From Streptomyces sp. NBC_01260 (GTDB lineage Bacteria; Actinomycetota; Actinomycetes; Streptomycetales; Streptomycetaceae), in assembly GCF_036226405.1 (NCBI RefSeq), contig NZ_CP108464.1, forward strand, positions 8,308,001 through 8,372,000: 64,000 bases of DNA, written 5' to 3'. Numbering within the stretch: the stretch's first letter is position 1; each line of letters opens with the position of its first letter. Positions 8,352 to 16,690 of the stretch are shown here, piece by piece. The notes under the pieces were generated by a model. It worked only from the letters and a program-made list of their open reading frames with translations, was not told the origin of the DNA and made no database searches. The position numbers and the translations under genes are program-made.

Positions 8352-9128
8352 TCAGTCGTCGGTCGCGACGAACCGCAGCCAGTACGGATCGCCGATCCGC
8401 TTGCCGACGCGCAGGGCGGCGTCCCGCACCGTCCTGCCGAAGCGCTCGGGCATGTCGTTGCGCAGCTCCTGGGAGGGGAGTGCGATGCCGATCCCGAAGA
8501 TCTGGCCCGTGTCGCCGTCCATGACGGCGCCCGAGATCCCGGCCACGCCGGGGACGTACTCGCCCCGCGAGAACTCCCACCCGTCGACCCGGACCCGCGC
8601 CAGCTGCGCCAGCAGCTCCCTGCGCGTCTTCGGCGCGGCTCCCGCGCTGTGCTTCAGGCGGTCGTCGACGAGGCGCATCACCTCGGCGTCCTCCAGACGC
8701 GCCAGCAGGGCCCGGCCCATTGAACTGGCGTAGGCAGGTGCCCGGGTGCCCGCCGGGGTGTAGGCGTGCAGAGCGCCGATGGCGCTGACGCGCATGTGCA
8801 GTACGAGCGATTCGCTGCCGTCGAGGACGTCGACGTACCCCGTGTAACCGGTGTCGGCGACCAGCCGGGCTGCCTCCTCCTCCAGCAGGGAGACCGTGCC
8901 GCGCGAGGCACGGAAGTGGTACGACGCCTCCATGATCAGTTCGCCGGGGCGGTAGGCGCGGGTGAGCGGGTCGCGCTCCAGGAAGCCGTACTCGGCCATC
9001 ATGCTCAGGGTCCGCGACACCGAACTCTTGGGAAGCCCGAGTTCGCCCGCCACATCGGTGACGGTGACATCGCGCTGCAAGTGGGCCATGAGACGCAGGA
9101 CGTCCCGGGCGTTGGCGAGTGTGCTCAC
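8352..9128 (-). CDS. IclR-family transcriptional regulator
   Basis: A 258-residue regulator with an N-terminal winged helix (VSTLANARDVLRLMAHLQ, then VTVTDVAGELGLPKSSVSRTLSMMAEYGFLERD) and a GAF-like effector domain (RASRGTVSLLEEEAARLV, SLVLHMRVSAIGAL, AYASSMGRALLARL, GVAGISGAVMDGDTGQIFGIGIALP). GTG 9128 is chosen as start because GGAGGAAGACG lies directly upstream; longer in-frame starts would run through a non-coding-like stretch. It is divergent from the OPT relic and DUF917 genes and is the natural candidate to control them, probably responding to a catabolic intermediate. Family is certain, effector unknown. Confidence 0.9.
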   Translation of the reverse strand: MSTLANARDVLRLMAHLQRDVTVTDVAGELGLPKSSVSRTLSMMAEYGFLERDPLTRAYRPGELIMEASYHFRASRGTVSLLEEEAARLVADTGYTGYVDVLDGSESLVLHMRVSAIGALHAYTPAGTRAPAYASSMGRALLARLEDAEVMRLVDDRLKHSAGAAPKTRRELLAQLARVRVDGWEFSRGEYVPGVAGISGAVMDGDTGQIFGIGIALPSQELRNDMPERFGRTVRDAALRVGKRIGDPYWLRFVATDD

Positions 9129-9348
9129 CGTCTTCCTCCCTCTCCGGCCTCTCCCGGCCGTGTCGCGTCCGATGGTATGCGGCCCCGGCACGGTCCCCGG
9201 CCGTCCACATTCCGAGACCCCTTGACGGCGGGCCCTCCTCGATCCGATGATCCATGCGTAGTCCAGATATTCGTACTCGGTTCCATATTTTAGAACTTTT
9301 CGATGGTTGACACGGCATCGCCCCCGCACCGACCTGTCAGGAGCACCG

Positions 9349-10000
9349 ATGAGCCACGACGCCGACACCGCTTCGTCGGCCGAGACCACGCGCGTCGAAC
9401 GGCCCGCAGCCTCCCCGCGACGCCATCATCGGTTTCCCGCCGGAGGCCCTCGTGGTCCTGGCCGGCTTCACCGCCGCCACCGGCCCGGCCTTCGCCGACA
9501 TGGGCTACGACCTCAAGACCGGCCACCTGCTGCGCGGCGGGGACGGCGACCCGGCATTCGACCTGGAAGGCCGCCGACAGCAGTTGATCGCCGCCATGAT
9601 CGGCTTCGGTGTGGCGGTCGTCGTGGTGCTCGTCTCCTACCAGATGTTCTTCGACAACGGGAAGGTCCCGCCCATTGACGCGGCCTACGTGGCCGCCATC
9701 AAGACCGGTCCCTTCATGGAGACCGCGCGCAATCTCGCCCTGTGGGCGATTCCCGGTGCCCTGGTGCAGTTCCTGGGCGGGCCGCGCCGTCAGCTCGGCA
9801 TCCTGTTGGTCACCGGCCTGCTGATCACCACGCCCATGGCGGGCTGGCTGGTCGCGGCGGGCCTGGTCTGCCGCCTGCTCGCGCCGCGGGTGCTCGGCCC
9901 CCGCGTCCAGGAGGACCTCGAGGTCTTCGCCGGCGGTGCCATCGCGGGCGACGCCCTCTACTCCTTCGGCCACGGAGCGTTCGACGCCCTGCGCAAGTAG
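9349..10000 (+). pseudogene. OPT-family oligopeptide transporter with internal deletion
   Basis: A normal-looking start (GGAGCACCG then ATG, MSHDADTASSAETTRVERPA) is followed after about 25 codons by a jump to another frame. From about 9419 this reads the last 190 residues of an OPT-type transporter: AGFTAATGPAFADMGYDLKTG, GRRQQLIAAMIGFGVAVVVV, two further hydrophobic helices (LALWAIPGALVQFLGG; LVTGLLITTPMAGWLVAAGL) and the terminal GGAIAGDALYSFGHGAF. Full OPT proteins have 500-650 residues, so about 350-400 codons are missing and the joint is out of frame. The gene should be dead, although the 3' part could still make a fragment. It sits in the IclR/transporter/DUF917 arrangement. Confidence 0.72.
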
Positions 10001-10058
10001 CCGGCAGCCCGCACACCGGACCGCTCTTTCAACCAGCCCCCTTCAGAGGAGAAGAAAC

Positions 10059-11123
10059 GTGAAGCGACAGTTGACCCACGACGACATCCGCGCGGCCGTG
10101 TACGGCGGCGCCGTGCTCGGTGGGGGCGGCGGCGGATTCGTCGAGCGTGGGCTGCGCACCGCCGAACTCGCCCTCCAGGCGGGTGCACCGGAGCTGTGGA
10201 GCGCCGACGAGTTCGCGCCCGAGGACCTGACCGCCACCGTGGCCCTGGTGGGCGCGCCCGCCGCATCCGACCCGCTGGTGCTGCCCACGCATCTGCTGCG
10301 CGCACTGGAGCTGCTGCGCCGCGACCTGCCGCGCCCGCTCGCGGCGATTCACACGAACGAGAACGGCGCCGAGACCACCGTCAACGGCTGGTTCCACTCG
10401 GCGATGACGGGCCTGCCCGTCATCGACCTGGCCTGCAACGGTCGCGCCCACCCCTCCAGCGTGATGGGCGCGATGGGTCTGCACCTGAAGGACGGATACC
10501 GCTCCGTGCAGGGATATGCGGGTGGCAAGCCGTACACGTACGTCGACGGCGCCGTCTCCGGCGGCCTGGAGGCCACGTCGTCCGTGGTCCGGCGCGCATC
10601 GGTCGAGGCCGGCGGCTGGGTGGGCGTTGCCCGGAACCCGGTCGAGGTCGGCTACGCCACGGTGCACGGCGCGCCCGGCGCCATCGGCTTCGCCATCGAA
10701 CTCGGCCATCGGTTCCTGGCCGACGGCCCGGTCGGCGCGGCGCGCCACCTGGGCGGCGAGATCGTCGCCACCGGCACGGTCCGTGAGTACCGCTGCGAGC
10801 AGCGAGAGGGCCTCGACGTCGGCGTCGCCGTGCTGGACGACGCGGCCGGCACCACATTGCACTTCGTCAACGAGTACATGACGCTGGAGTTGGGCGGCGA
10901 GCGCAGGGCCGCGTTCCCCGACCTGATCACGACGTTCGACGCGGACGGCGCGCCGCTCGCCTCCGCCGACGTCGCGGTCGGCAAGCAGCTCGGCGTCCTG
11001 TTCGCCCCGGCCGCGAACCTGCTCCTCTCGTCGACGATGTACATGCCCAAGGTGTACGCACCGGTCGAGGCACTGCTCGGCTTCCCCTTCGCGCCCAAGG
11101 ACAGGACCCTGGCCCACGCCTGA
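10059..11123 (+). CDS. DUF917-family protein
   Basis: A 354-residue protein of the DUF917 family: glycine-rich opening DDIRAAVYGGAVLGGGGGGF, then HTNENGAETTVNGWFHSAM, PVIDLACNGRAHPSSVMGAMGLH, GGKPYTYVDGAVSGGLEATS, and the C-terminal DLITTFDADGAPLASADVAVGK segment followed by KVYAPVEALLGF. DUF917 proteins are commonly found beside hydantoin or amino-acid type transporters and hydrolases; their reaction is not settled. GTG 10059 is used because AGAGGAG precedes it. It lies 58 bases after the OPT relic on the same strand. Its intact state beside a deleted transporter is notable. Confidence 0.88.
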   Translation: MKRQLTHDDIRAAVYGGAVLGGGGGGFVERGLRTAELALQAGAPELWSADEFAPEDLTATVALVGAPAASDPLVLPTHLLRALELLRRDLPRPLAAIHTNENGAETTVNGWFHSAMTGLPVIDLACNGRAHPSSVMGAMGLHLKDGYRSVQGYAGGKPYTYVDGAVSGGLEATSSVVRRASVEAGGWVGVARNPVEVGYATVHGAPGAIGFAIELGHRFLADGPVGAARHLGGEIVATGTVREYRCEQREGLDVGVAVLDDAAGTTLHFVNEYMTLELGGERRAAFPDLITTFDADGAPLASADVAVGKQLGVLFAPAANLLLSSTMYMPKVYAPVEALLGFPFAPKDRTLAHA

Positions 11124-11236
11124 ACCGGTTCGAGGACGGACACCGTCCGCGTGCGTGACTTCCGCGACGCCCGATGGGGCGGGGGCCACTGCCCCCCCGG
11201 GCCAGGAGCCGCACAACTCACGTCATGTCAAACGAC

Positions 11237-11265
11237 CGGCCGGGCAACAAGGGGCCGCCCGGCCG
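11237..11265. terminator. Hairpin between convergent genes
   Basis: CGGCCGGGC and GCCCGGCCG form a perfect 9-bp stem with an 11-base loop, midway between the DUF917 stop and the stop of the opposite-strand FG-GAP gene. It could end transcripts from both sides. There is no U-tract, as is usual in actinomycetes. Confidence 0.6.
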
Positions 11266-11289
11266 ATCGCCGAAATCCATGCGGTGCTG

Positions 11290-12819
11290 TCAGCGCAGGA
11301 AGCTGCCGAACAGCGCCTTGGTCGCCGGGCCCCCGACATCGCCGGGGCCGAAGGCCTTCGCGTGCTTCGTCGTCAGGCCCTTGGCGGTGCCGTCGAGGGT
11401 CCATACCGCTCCGGCCGAGGCGTTCTCCGCAGTCGAGGAGACCGCGAGGTCGCGGTGGCCGTCGCCGTTGACGTCAAGGAGCGCGCAGGCCGCCCCGAAC
11501 TTGTCGTTCGCCTCGGCGACACCGGGCACGCCGGAGGTGTTCTGGTGCATGACCTGGCTGCCCTCACCGGTGACCCCGGAAGCGGTGCCGTGGAGCAGCG
11601 CGAACGAGCCCGCGTCGGCCAGACCGCCGAAGTCCTCGCCGTCGATGCCGAGGGCGATCTCCGCGCGCCCGTCCCCGGTCACGTCGGCGACCGAGACGCA
11701 CGAGCCGACGTGGTCACCCTTCTCCTGCGTTCCGGGGAATCCGGGCAACGACTGGTCGAAGGTCTTCACGCGCCTGGACGAGGGGCCGGAGGCCGAGCCG
11801 TACACGACGGTGACCTTGCTGGTGCCCTTGCCGCTGCCGATCACCACGTCGCCGTAGCCGTCGCCGTCCACGTCGCCGATTCCGGTGGCCCCGGCGCCGC
11901 CCACGGAGCCGATGCCTCCGATCGTGCCGGACCTCTTGAAGCCGCCGGCGCCACCGAGCAGGACGCTGTTGCCCCACACACCGTCGCCCTCGTAGGCCCA
12001 GACGGCGATGTCGTCGCGGTGGTCGCCGTTGACGTCACCGACCGCCTCGGCGGTGACGGGCCCACTGAGTGAGTGGGGGCCGTCCACGCACGAGTCGTCC
12101 GTCGCGCAGCCGTCGTCGTCGTTGTTGTAGCCCCACCACTGGGACCGGTCCAGGAAGTCGAGCCGCGCGGTCGGCTTGCCCGTGCGCGAGATGGGCCCCT
12201 TCCACAGGTTCGCCGACTGCTGCACGGGGTCGTCGCCTTCTACCTCGGCGTCACCGAACAGCGCCAGATCGGCCTTCCCGTCACCGTCGAAGTCGCCCAC
12301 CTGCGGGGTCCGTCCGTAACCGGCGATGGCGGTGCCGCCGGTGAGCCCCGAGGGCGAACCCCATACGACGACGCTGCCCGTGGCCCCCTGGGCGGAACCG
12401 ATCACGAGGTCGCTGTAGCCGTCGCCGTCGAGGTCACCCTTGCTGAAGGTGTCCCCGAACCGCTGTTTCGCGGTGGCCGACCCGGGCACTCCGCTCGTCG
12501 AGCGGTTCACGAGCGTCTTGTGCGCGGGATCAATGCCGTTCGCCGAGCCGTACGTCACCGCCACATAGCCCGCCTGCGCCTTGCCGGAGACAGTCGCGCC
12601 AGGGGCTGCCGTGACGAGGTCCGCGTAGCCGTCGCCGTTGAAATCCTCCGCCGGCGCCGCGCGGCCCCCGGCCGCGTGAGCTACCCCGGGGGTGAGCGAT
12701 ACAACGGTCAGACCGCCCGCGACCAGGAGCGCTGCGGCCAGCGGCGCTGCCGCACGGGCGCCATGCCGTCTGCCGGTCCGTCGCGCATTGTGGGTGTCAG
12801 GGCGTCGTATCCAGAGCAT
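11290..12819 (-). CDS. Secreted FG-GAP/VCBS repeat protein
   Basis: The 509-residue product starts MLWIRRPDTHNARRTGRRHG, a basic n-region, followed by the hydrophobic core APLAAALLVAGGLTVVSLTP and an AHA-A cleavage site near residue 55. The mature part consists of about seven FG-GAP units, each with a calcium-loop pattern such as DFNGDGYADLV, DLDGDGYSDLVIG, DFDGDGKADLAL, DVNGDHRDDIAV, DVDGDGYGDVVIG and DVNGDGHRDLAV. The fold is an integrin-alpha-like beta propeller, extracellular and probably calcium-binding. Such proteins are abundant in Streptomyces and usually lack known ligands. The ATG at 12819 has AAGGAAG upstream. No enzymatic domain is attached. Confidence 0.9.
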   Translation of the reverse strand: MLWIRRPDTHNARRTGRRHGARAAAPLAAALLVAGGLTVVSLTPGVAHAAGGRAAPAEDFNGDGYADLVTAAPGATVSGKAQAGYVAVTYGSANGIDPAHKTLVNRSTSGVPGSATAKQRFGDTFSKGDLDGDGYSDLVIGSAQGATGSVVVWGSPSGLTGGTAIAGYGRTPQVGDFDGDGKADLALFGDAEVEGDDPVQQSANLWKGPISRTGKPTARLDFLDRSQWWGYNNDDDGCATDDSCVDGPHSLSGPVTAEAVGDVNGDHRDDIAVWAYEGDGVWGNSVLLGGAGGFKRSGTIGGIGSVGGAGATGIGDVDGDGYGDVVIGSGKGTSKVTVVYGSASGPSSRRVKTFDQSLPGFPGTQEKGDHVGSCVSVADVTGDGRAEIALGIDGEDFGGLADAGSFALLHGTASGVTGEGSQVMHQNTSGVPGVAEANDKFGAACALLDVNGDGHRDLAVSSTAENASAGAVWTLDGTAKGLTTKHAKAFGPGDVGGPATKALFGSFLR

Positions 12820-13060
12820 GAGGTCTTCCTTCGGTCGCCTGTTCACATCCACTCGGTATGACGGCGTCCCCACGGAGATGGTTGTGCCCCACAGGGCATC
12901 CGGGGTTTCACGTACGGGAGTTGTGCGGTGGGTGACCCGTGGTGTACGACTCCGCTCTGACGGGGTTCAGGGCCCCACCGGGTTCCGGCGCATGCCCTGG
13001 AGGCGAATTCAGGCAACGTTCGCCCGGCTGGGCGTTCGAAGGATGTGACCTGAGTCACGG

Positions 13061-13090
13061 TTGACGTTTGCTGGATTCGCGCAAATTTAT
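13061..13090 (+). promoter_or_regulatory. Possible promoter upstream of the ECF operon
   Basis: In an otherwise gene-free region (12820-13344) TTGACG (13061-13066) is followed after about 17 bases by the unusually AT-rich AATTTAT. The spacing fits a housekeeping-type sigma site reading toward the ECF operon, though the first likely start is about 250 bases further on. Just before it, TGTGACCTGAGTCACGG contains a small inverted repeat. Confidence 0.35.
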
Positions 13091-13344
13091 GCAAAGCGCC
13101 AGCCGTGAGGCGTGTGTGCTGGTGGTGGTGCTGGCGTGTGCGTGGCGTGAGGTGGCTAACGGCGCTGGATGAGCAGGAGGGAACGTCTGTGCGTGAGTGG
13201 CCTTGTCGCTCCGTAACTTTCCCTGAATTGCCCCTGCACACTTGTTCGTTCCCAGGTGTTGTTGAGAGTGAAGGGCGCACGACCCGCGCACTTCCCGGGC
13301 TCGAAGAAGCGCCCGGCTCTTCGCACGAACAGAGGCTCTCGCCT

Positions 13345-13506
13345 GTGACGATCCACCTCGTAGGTGACCTGATGATCCTGGCGGTCACGCTCCGCGTCTT
13401 CGGCAAGGACACCCTCACCCTGCTGCGCCACCTCGCGGCCGCCGGAGTCCGGGTCGGGGTGAGCGAGATGAGCCGCCGTCCCCACGAAGGGAAGGAAGGC
13501 CGGTGA
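13345..13506 (+). CDS. Small protein coupled to the ECF sigma gene (53 aa)
   Basis: GTG 13345 opens a frame VTIHLVGDLMILAVTLRVFG that contains a hydrophobic/amphipathic helix and ends in a basic tail (SRRPHEGKEGR). Its TGA overlaps the sigma-factor GTG as GTGA (13503-13506), a typical coupling. The coupling and codon use favour a real gene, but I recognise no family and the ribosome-binding site is weak. It could be a leader peptide or a small regulator of the sigma factor. Confidence 0.4.
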   Translation: MTIHLVGDLMILAVTLRVFGKDTLTLLRHLAAAGVRVGVSEMSRRPHEGKEGR

Positions 13507-14072
13507 GCGAGTACCGAAACCGCACCCGTCAGGGCACCGATCCGATGACCCAACAGCTCCCCGACCTCTCCTTCACCGCCTTCCACCAGATGAACCGGCC
13601 GCGCTACATCCACTACGCCGAGACGTTCCTCCACAACCGCCATGACGCCGAAGAGGCGATCGACAGCGCCTTCGAGCAGCTCCTGCGCACCTGGGACAAA
13701 GTCCTGCTCGTCGAGAACCCCTCCGGCTACGCCTGGACCGTCATGCGCAACAAGGTCAACGATCACAGCCGCGCGCGCAGGCGCCGGCCCCCGCTGCTCG
13801 ACGACGAGGCCTTCAACACCTTCGCCCTGCGCGACGCCGTGGATCCGTACGGACAGATCACCGAGTCCCTCGCCCTCATGAGGGCCATGCGTCAGCTCAC
13901 CGTGCGTCAGCTCGACGTCATGGTGATGACCTACCTCCATGGACTGAACGCACCCGAAGTCGCCGACGTCCTCGGTATCACCAGCGCTACCGTCCGCTCC
14001 ACGGTCCGCCACGCGACGCGCCGGCTGCGGGACATCCTGGGACCCGACCGCGCCATGGAAGGACGACGATGA
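13503..14072 (+). CDS. ECF-type RNA polymerase sigma factor
   Basis: A 189-residue sigma-70-family protein. Region 2 runs from about residue 25 (FHQMNRPRYIHYAETFLH, HDAEEAIDSAFEQLLRTW, NPSGYAWTVMRNKVNDHSRA) and region 4 from about 125 (ALMRAMRQLTVRQLDVMVMTYLHGLNAPEVADVLGI, then SATVRSTVRHATRRLRDIL). There is no region 1 or 3, so it is extracytoplasmic-function type. No anti-sigma gene with a transmembrane segment follows; instead a soluble protein overlaps its end. GTG 13503 has GGAAGG upstream; ATG 13545 is an alternative. It probably directs RNA polymerase to a small regulon in response to an unknown signal. Confidence 0.88.
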   Translation: MSEYRNRTRQGTDPMTQQLPDLSFTAFHQMNRPRYIHYAETFLHNRHDAEEAIDSAFEQLLRTWDKVLLVENPSGYAWTVMRNKVNDHSRARRRRPPLLDDEAFNTFALRDAVDPYGQITESLALMRAMRQLTVRQLDVMVMTYLHGLNAPEVADVLGITSATVRSTVRHATRRLRDILGPDRAMEGRR

Positions 14073-14935
14073 CACGCCACATCACGGAGTTCCTCTCCCG
14101 CGCACGCCTCGTCACCACCCCTTACACCCAGGACGACATCAACGCCGCCGAGACCCGGCTCCTCGCCCGGCTCCGCACCACCAACCCGTCCTTCGCCCCA
14201 CCGCCACCATCTGTCCCCGCGCCGGAGGAACCGACGGAGCACGAAGCGGCCCAGAACCTGCAGACCCTCTGCGAAACCGTCGTCACCCGCAACACCGCCC
14301 TCAGCACCCTGGACACCTTCCTCACCCCGCAACTCCCCGAACCCCCGGGCGCACGGGTCCTGGGCTGCATCCTCCAGCTCGCCGAATCCGAGGAGAACGC
14401 CCGCTTCTGGTGGCAGTACGCGGCCGGCGCCGGTGACCCCGCGGCCTCCTACTGCCTCTACCTCCACCACCTCGCGCTCGGTGAGCACGGTGAAGCCCGC
14501 TGGTGGTACGAGCAGACCGAGCAGATCCAGAGCGCTCCCCCCTCCACCGACGACTTCACCGACGCCGCGCCCGACGTCACAGCCGACGACGTGCCGGGCA
14601 TCGTCAGCGACGCCCTCAACGCCGTGACGACCACCGACGCGAACCTGCTGCCCACGGCGCTGCGGATCCTCGGCGCGCTCAAGACCGATCCGGCCCCGGT
14701 CCCCGCCATGGTCGGTGCCGTGCTCGACTACGTTCCCGCGGCCGTCGGCCACATCGACGACTTCGAACTGCCGCTGCCCGCCCCCGGCTTCACCGACCAC
14801 ATCCGCACCCTCACCGCGACCAGCGCCCCCGCCCCCGGACGGCCTCCCGTGCGCAACCGGCTCCAGCCCCGGCCCAAACCCACCCGGCCACTCATCGCCG
14901 CTGCCCGCCGGAACCCCAAGTGGTGCTGGGGGTAG
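14069..14935 (+). CDS. Unknown protein coupled to the ECF sigma factor
   Basis: A 288-residue soluble protein overlapping the sigma stop by four bases (ATGA). Residues 1-45 form a charged helix region (ITEFLSRARLVTTPYTQDDI), residues 50-70 are proline-rich, and 75-160 are helical with an ARFWWQYAAGAGDPAASYCL segment resembling a Sel1/TPR-like helix pair. The end (RPKPTRPLIAAARRNPKWCW) is basic. No membrane segment or zinc motif is seen, so it is not a classical anti-sigma factor. Strict coupling suggests it works with the sigma factor, perhaps as a soluble partner. Function unknown. Confidence 0.6.
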   Translation: MTRHITEFLSRARLVTTPYTQDDINAAETRLLARLRTTNPSFAPPPPSVPAPEEPTEHEAAQNLQTLCETVVTRNTALSTLDTFLTPQLPEPPGARVLGCILQLAESEENARFWWQYAAGAGDPAASYCLYLHHLALGEHGEARWWYEQTEQIQSAPPSTDDFTDAAPDVTADDVPGIVSDALNAVTTTDANLLPTALRILGALKTDPAPVPAMVGAVLDYVPAAVGHIDDFELPLPAPGFTDHIRTLTATSAPAPGRPPVRNRLQPRPKPTRPLIAAARRNPKWCWG

Positions 14936-14977
14936 AAGAGCGGAGCGCCGGTGCGACACGTGGGCCGAGACGCATCC

Positions 14978-15928
14978 TCAGCCCCGCCGGGGCCCGCCGA
15001 TCCGGCCGAGCGCATTGGCCAGTTCCGCCGCGTCGGGCGGGTTGGCTCCGGCCCTGGACACGGTCACGGCCGCCGACGCTGCCGCGTGGCGCAGGACATC
15101 GGTGACGGTGGCCCGGTCCAGTGAACGGAGCCGTTCCCGGCCGTCCGCGCCGAGCAGTCCGCGCGCGGCGAGCGCGTGCAGGGTGCCCGACATGAAGGCA
15201 TCCCCCGCCCCCACCGTGTCGGCGACGTCCACGGGCGGCGCTTCGACCGCGACCCGGCCGTCGGGCAGCACCGCCAAGGCCCCGTCGCCGCCCCGGGTGA
15301 CCAGGACGACGGCCGGGCCGGTGGCGAGCCACCGCTCGGCGACCTGCCCCGGCTCCTGACCCGGGTAGAGCCATTCCAGGTCCTCGTCACTCGCCTTGAC
15401 CACATCGCTGAGCGCGACACAGCGCTCGACCTTGCGGACGGCGGCCGCATGGTCCCCCATCAGTTCCGGGCGCACATTGGGGTCGTAGCTGACGGTCGCG
15501 GCCGTCCGGAGCGCGTCGACGGCAGCGACGACCGCGGTCGCCCCCGGTTCCATCACGGCGGCGATCGACCCGGTGTGGACGTGCCGGGGCGGCTGCTCCA
15601 AGGACACCGGGCCGAGCGTCCAGGTGATCTCGAAGGTGTACGCGGCCTGCCCGGCGCCGTCCAGGGTGACGGCGGCGGACGGGGTCGGGGCCGTGGCACC
15701 GTCGGTGCGCACCTCGACCCCGGCACCGGCCAGATGGTCGCGGATCTGCCGCCCGTCGGCGTCCGGGCCGAGCTGGGTGAGCAGGGTCACGCCGTGCCCG
15801 AGCCTGGCCAGGCCGTATGCGACGTTGGCCGGGCTGCCTCCCGGGTGGACCTGGTCGGCCGCACCCGGCAGCCGGACGATGTCGGCGACGCATTCACCGA
15901 TGACCAGCAGGTCGATTCTGTTGAGCAT
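14978..15928 (-). CDS. PfkB-family carbohydrate kinase, probably fructokinase-like
   Basis: The 316-residue protein begins LNRIDLLVIGECVADIVRL and shows the PfkB signature 1 GGSPANVAYGLARLGHGV, the substrate-lid region, and signature 2 VADTVGAGDAFMSGTLHALA, where GAGD provides the catalytic aspartate and anion hole. It phosphorylates a sugar with ATP. The gene directly follows the relic of a GH32 fructosidase on the same strand, so fructose released from sucrose, inulin or levan is the likely substrate (inference). ATG 15928 aligns with the family N terminus; the frame is open further upstream but there it belongs to the GH32 relic in another frame. Confidence 0.85.
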   Translation of the reverse strand: MLNRIDLLVIGECVADIVRLPGAADQVHPGGSPANVAYGLARLGHGVTLLTQLGPDADGRQIRDHLAGAGVEVRTDGATAPTPSAAVTLDGAGQAAYTFEITWTLGPVSLEQPPRHVHTGSIAAVMEPGATAVVAAVDALRTAATVSYDPNVRPELMGDHAAAVRKVERCVALSDVVKASDEDLEWLYPGQEPGQVAERWLATGPAVVLVTRGGDGALAVLPDGRVAVEAPPVDVADTVGAGDAFMSGTLHALAARGLLGADGRERLRSLDRATVTDVLRHAAASAAVTVSRAGANPPDAAELANALGRIGGPRRG

Positions 15929-16285
15929 GAGGGTGAGGTCTCCCAGAGTGCGGTGACGTAGGTGTCCTGGTAGGCCGCGGCACGGCCTCCGAACACATTG
16001 AGCCCGATCCTGCCTCGCGCATAGCGGGTATCGGTCGCGTCGAGGACCTGCCGGCCGTCGATGAACGCCTCGATGCGCCCACCCCGGGCCAGGATCCGCA
16101 GGGTCATGATCGCTCCCGAACGGATCGGCAGGGGCGTCTCGGCGAGTACGGTCGTCTGCCCGCCGTGCCCGCCGTGCCCGCCGTGCCGGCCGCAGGTTCG
16201 GATCGAGGTTGCCAGTGCAGGAGGTCGGTGGAGTCTGCGTGCGCCCACCGCCCCGAGTCCTGGTGGAACATCGCGGATGCATCGA
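15929..16285 (-). pseudogene. GH32 fructosidase/levanase relic
   Basis: Two disconnected pieces of one glycoside hydrolase family 32 gene are visible. Near 16210-16275 the minus strand reads MFHQDSGRWAHADSTDLLHW, the early W-x-H...S-x-D-L-x-H-W block. From about 16140 to 15940 it reads LRILARGGRIEAFIDGRQVL followed by DATDTRYARGRIGLNVFGG and YQDTYVTALW, the end of the C-terminal beta-sandwich. The central several hundred codons are lost and a short GHGGHGG repeat lies at the joint. The enzyme would have cleaved fructosyl linkages and fed the adjacent kinase. Confidence 0.65.
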
Positions 16286-16291
16286 CGCACA

Positions 16292-16361
16292 GACGACGGC
16301 ATGAACGATTGGGGCCACACAAGCCCAGTTCATCCGGCCCCCAACCGTTCATGCCGTCGTC
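16292..16361. repeat. Long inverted repeat with 25/26-base arms
   Basis: The arm at 16292-16316 (beginning GACGACGGCATGAACG) is matched in inverted order by 16336-16361 with one substitution and one extra C. The loop is 19 bases. It sits at the broken 5' end of the GH32 relic. It could be a terminator, a recombination scar or the folded-back end of a lost element. Confidence 0.75.
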
Positions 16362-16479
16362 CGGGTGCCATGGCGTCCCCGGAGCCCACTCACTCCGCGC
16401 GCGTGGCCGAGACCCGGAGGCCGGGTAGGGCGTGCAGAGAACCCCGTCGGGAAGACCGCGACGCGATGACGCTACCTAC

Positions 16480-16650
16480 GACCGTCCCGACCTGACCGGG
16501 TTCGCCCGGCTCGATGCACTCGGCCTCGAAGCCACCGGGCAGCGGCTCGACCCGGATCGTGCAGCGCTGGCGTGTCCGGTCGTTGAGCCGGACCAGTGGT
16601 GTCGCGGGTGCGGCGAGAAAACGCCGCGCGACACGGTGAGCGCATGCTGA
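16480..16650 (+). pseudogene. ISL3-family transposase, N-terminal remnant
   Basis: The frame reads DRPDLTGFARLDALGLEATG and on to ALACPVVEPDQWCRGCGEK, which corresponds to the N-terminal zinc-ribbon region of Streptomyces ISL3 transposases, then stops at VSAC. No DDE domain follows. Only the first about 60 residues survive. Confidence 0.6.
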
Positions 16651-16690
16651 TCGACAAAAAGGGCCGGTTCGACGCGGTCTGAGGAGCCCG

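Noticed and set aside
9128-9389. 87-residue N-terminal extension of the IclR regulator
   Set aside because: The GTG at 9128 has an ideal GGAGG site and matches the family start; the extension is low-quality sequence.
12843-14075. Minus-strand 410-codon frame over the ECF sigma gene
   Set aside because: Antisense shadow; residue composition is glycine/valine/arginine noise and the plus strand has convincing sigma regions 2 and 4.
14978-16333. A 451-residue kinase with a long N-terminal extension
   Set aside because: The extension reads in a different frame from the GH32 relic it overlaps; PfkB homology begins at 15928.
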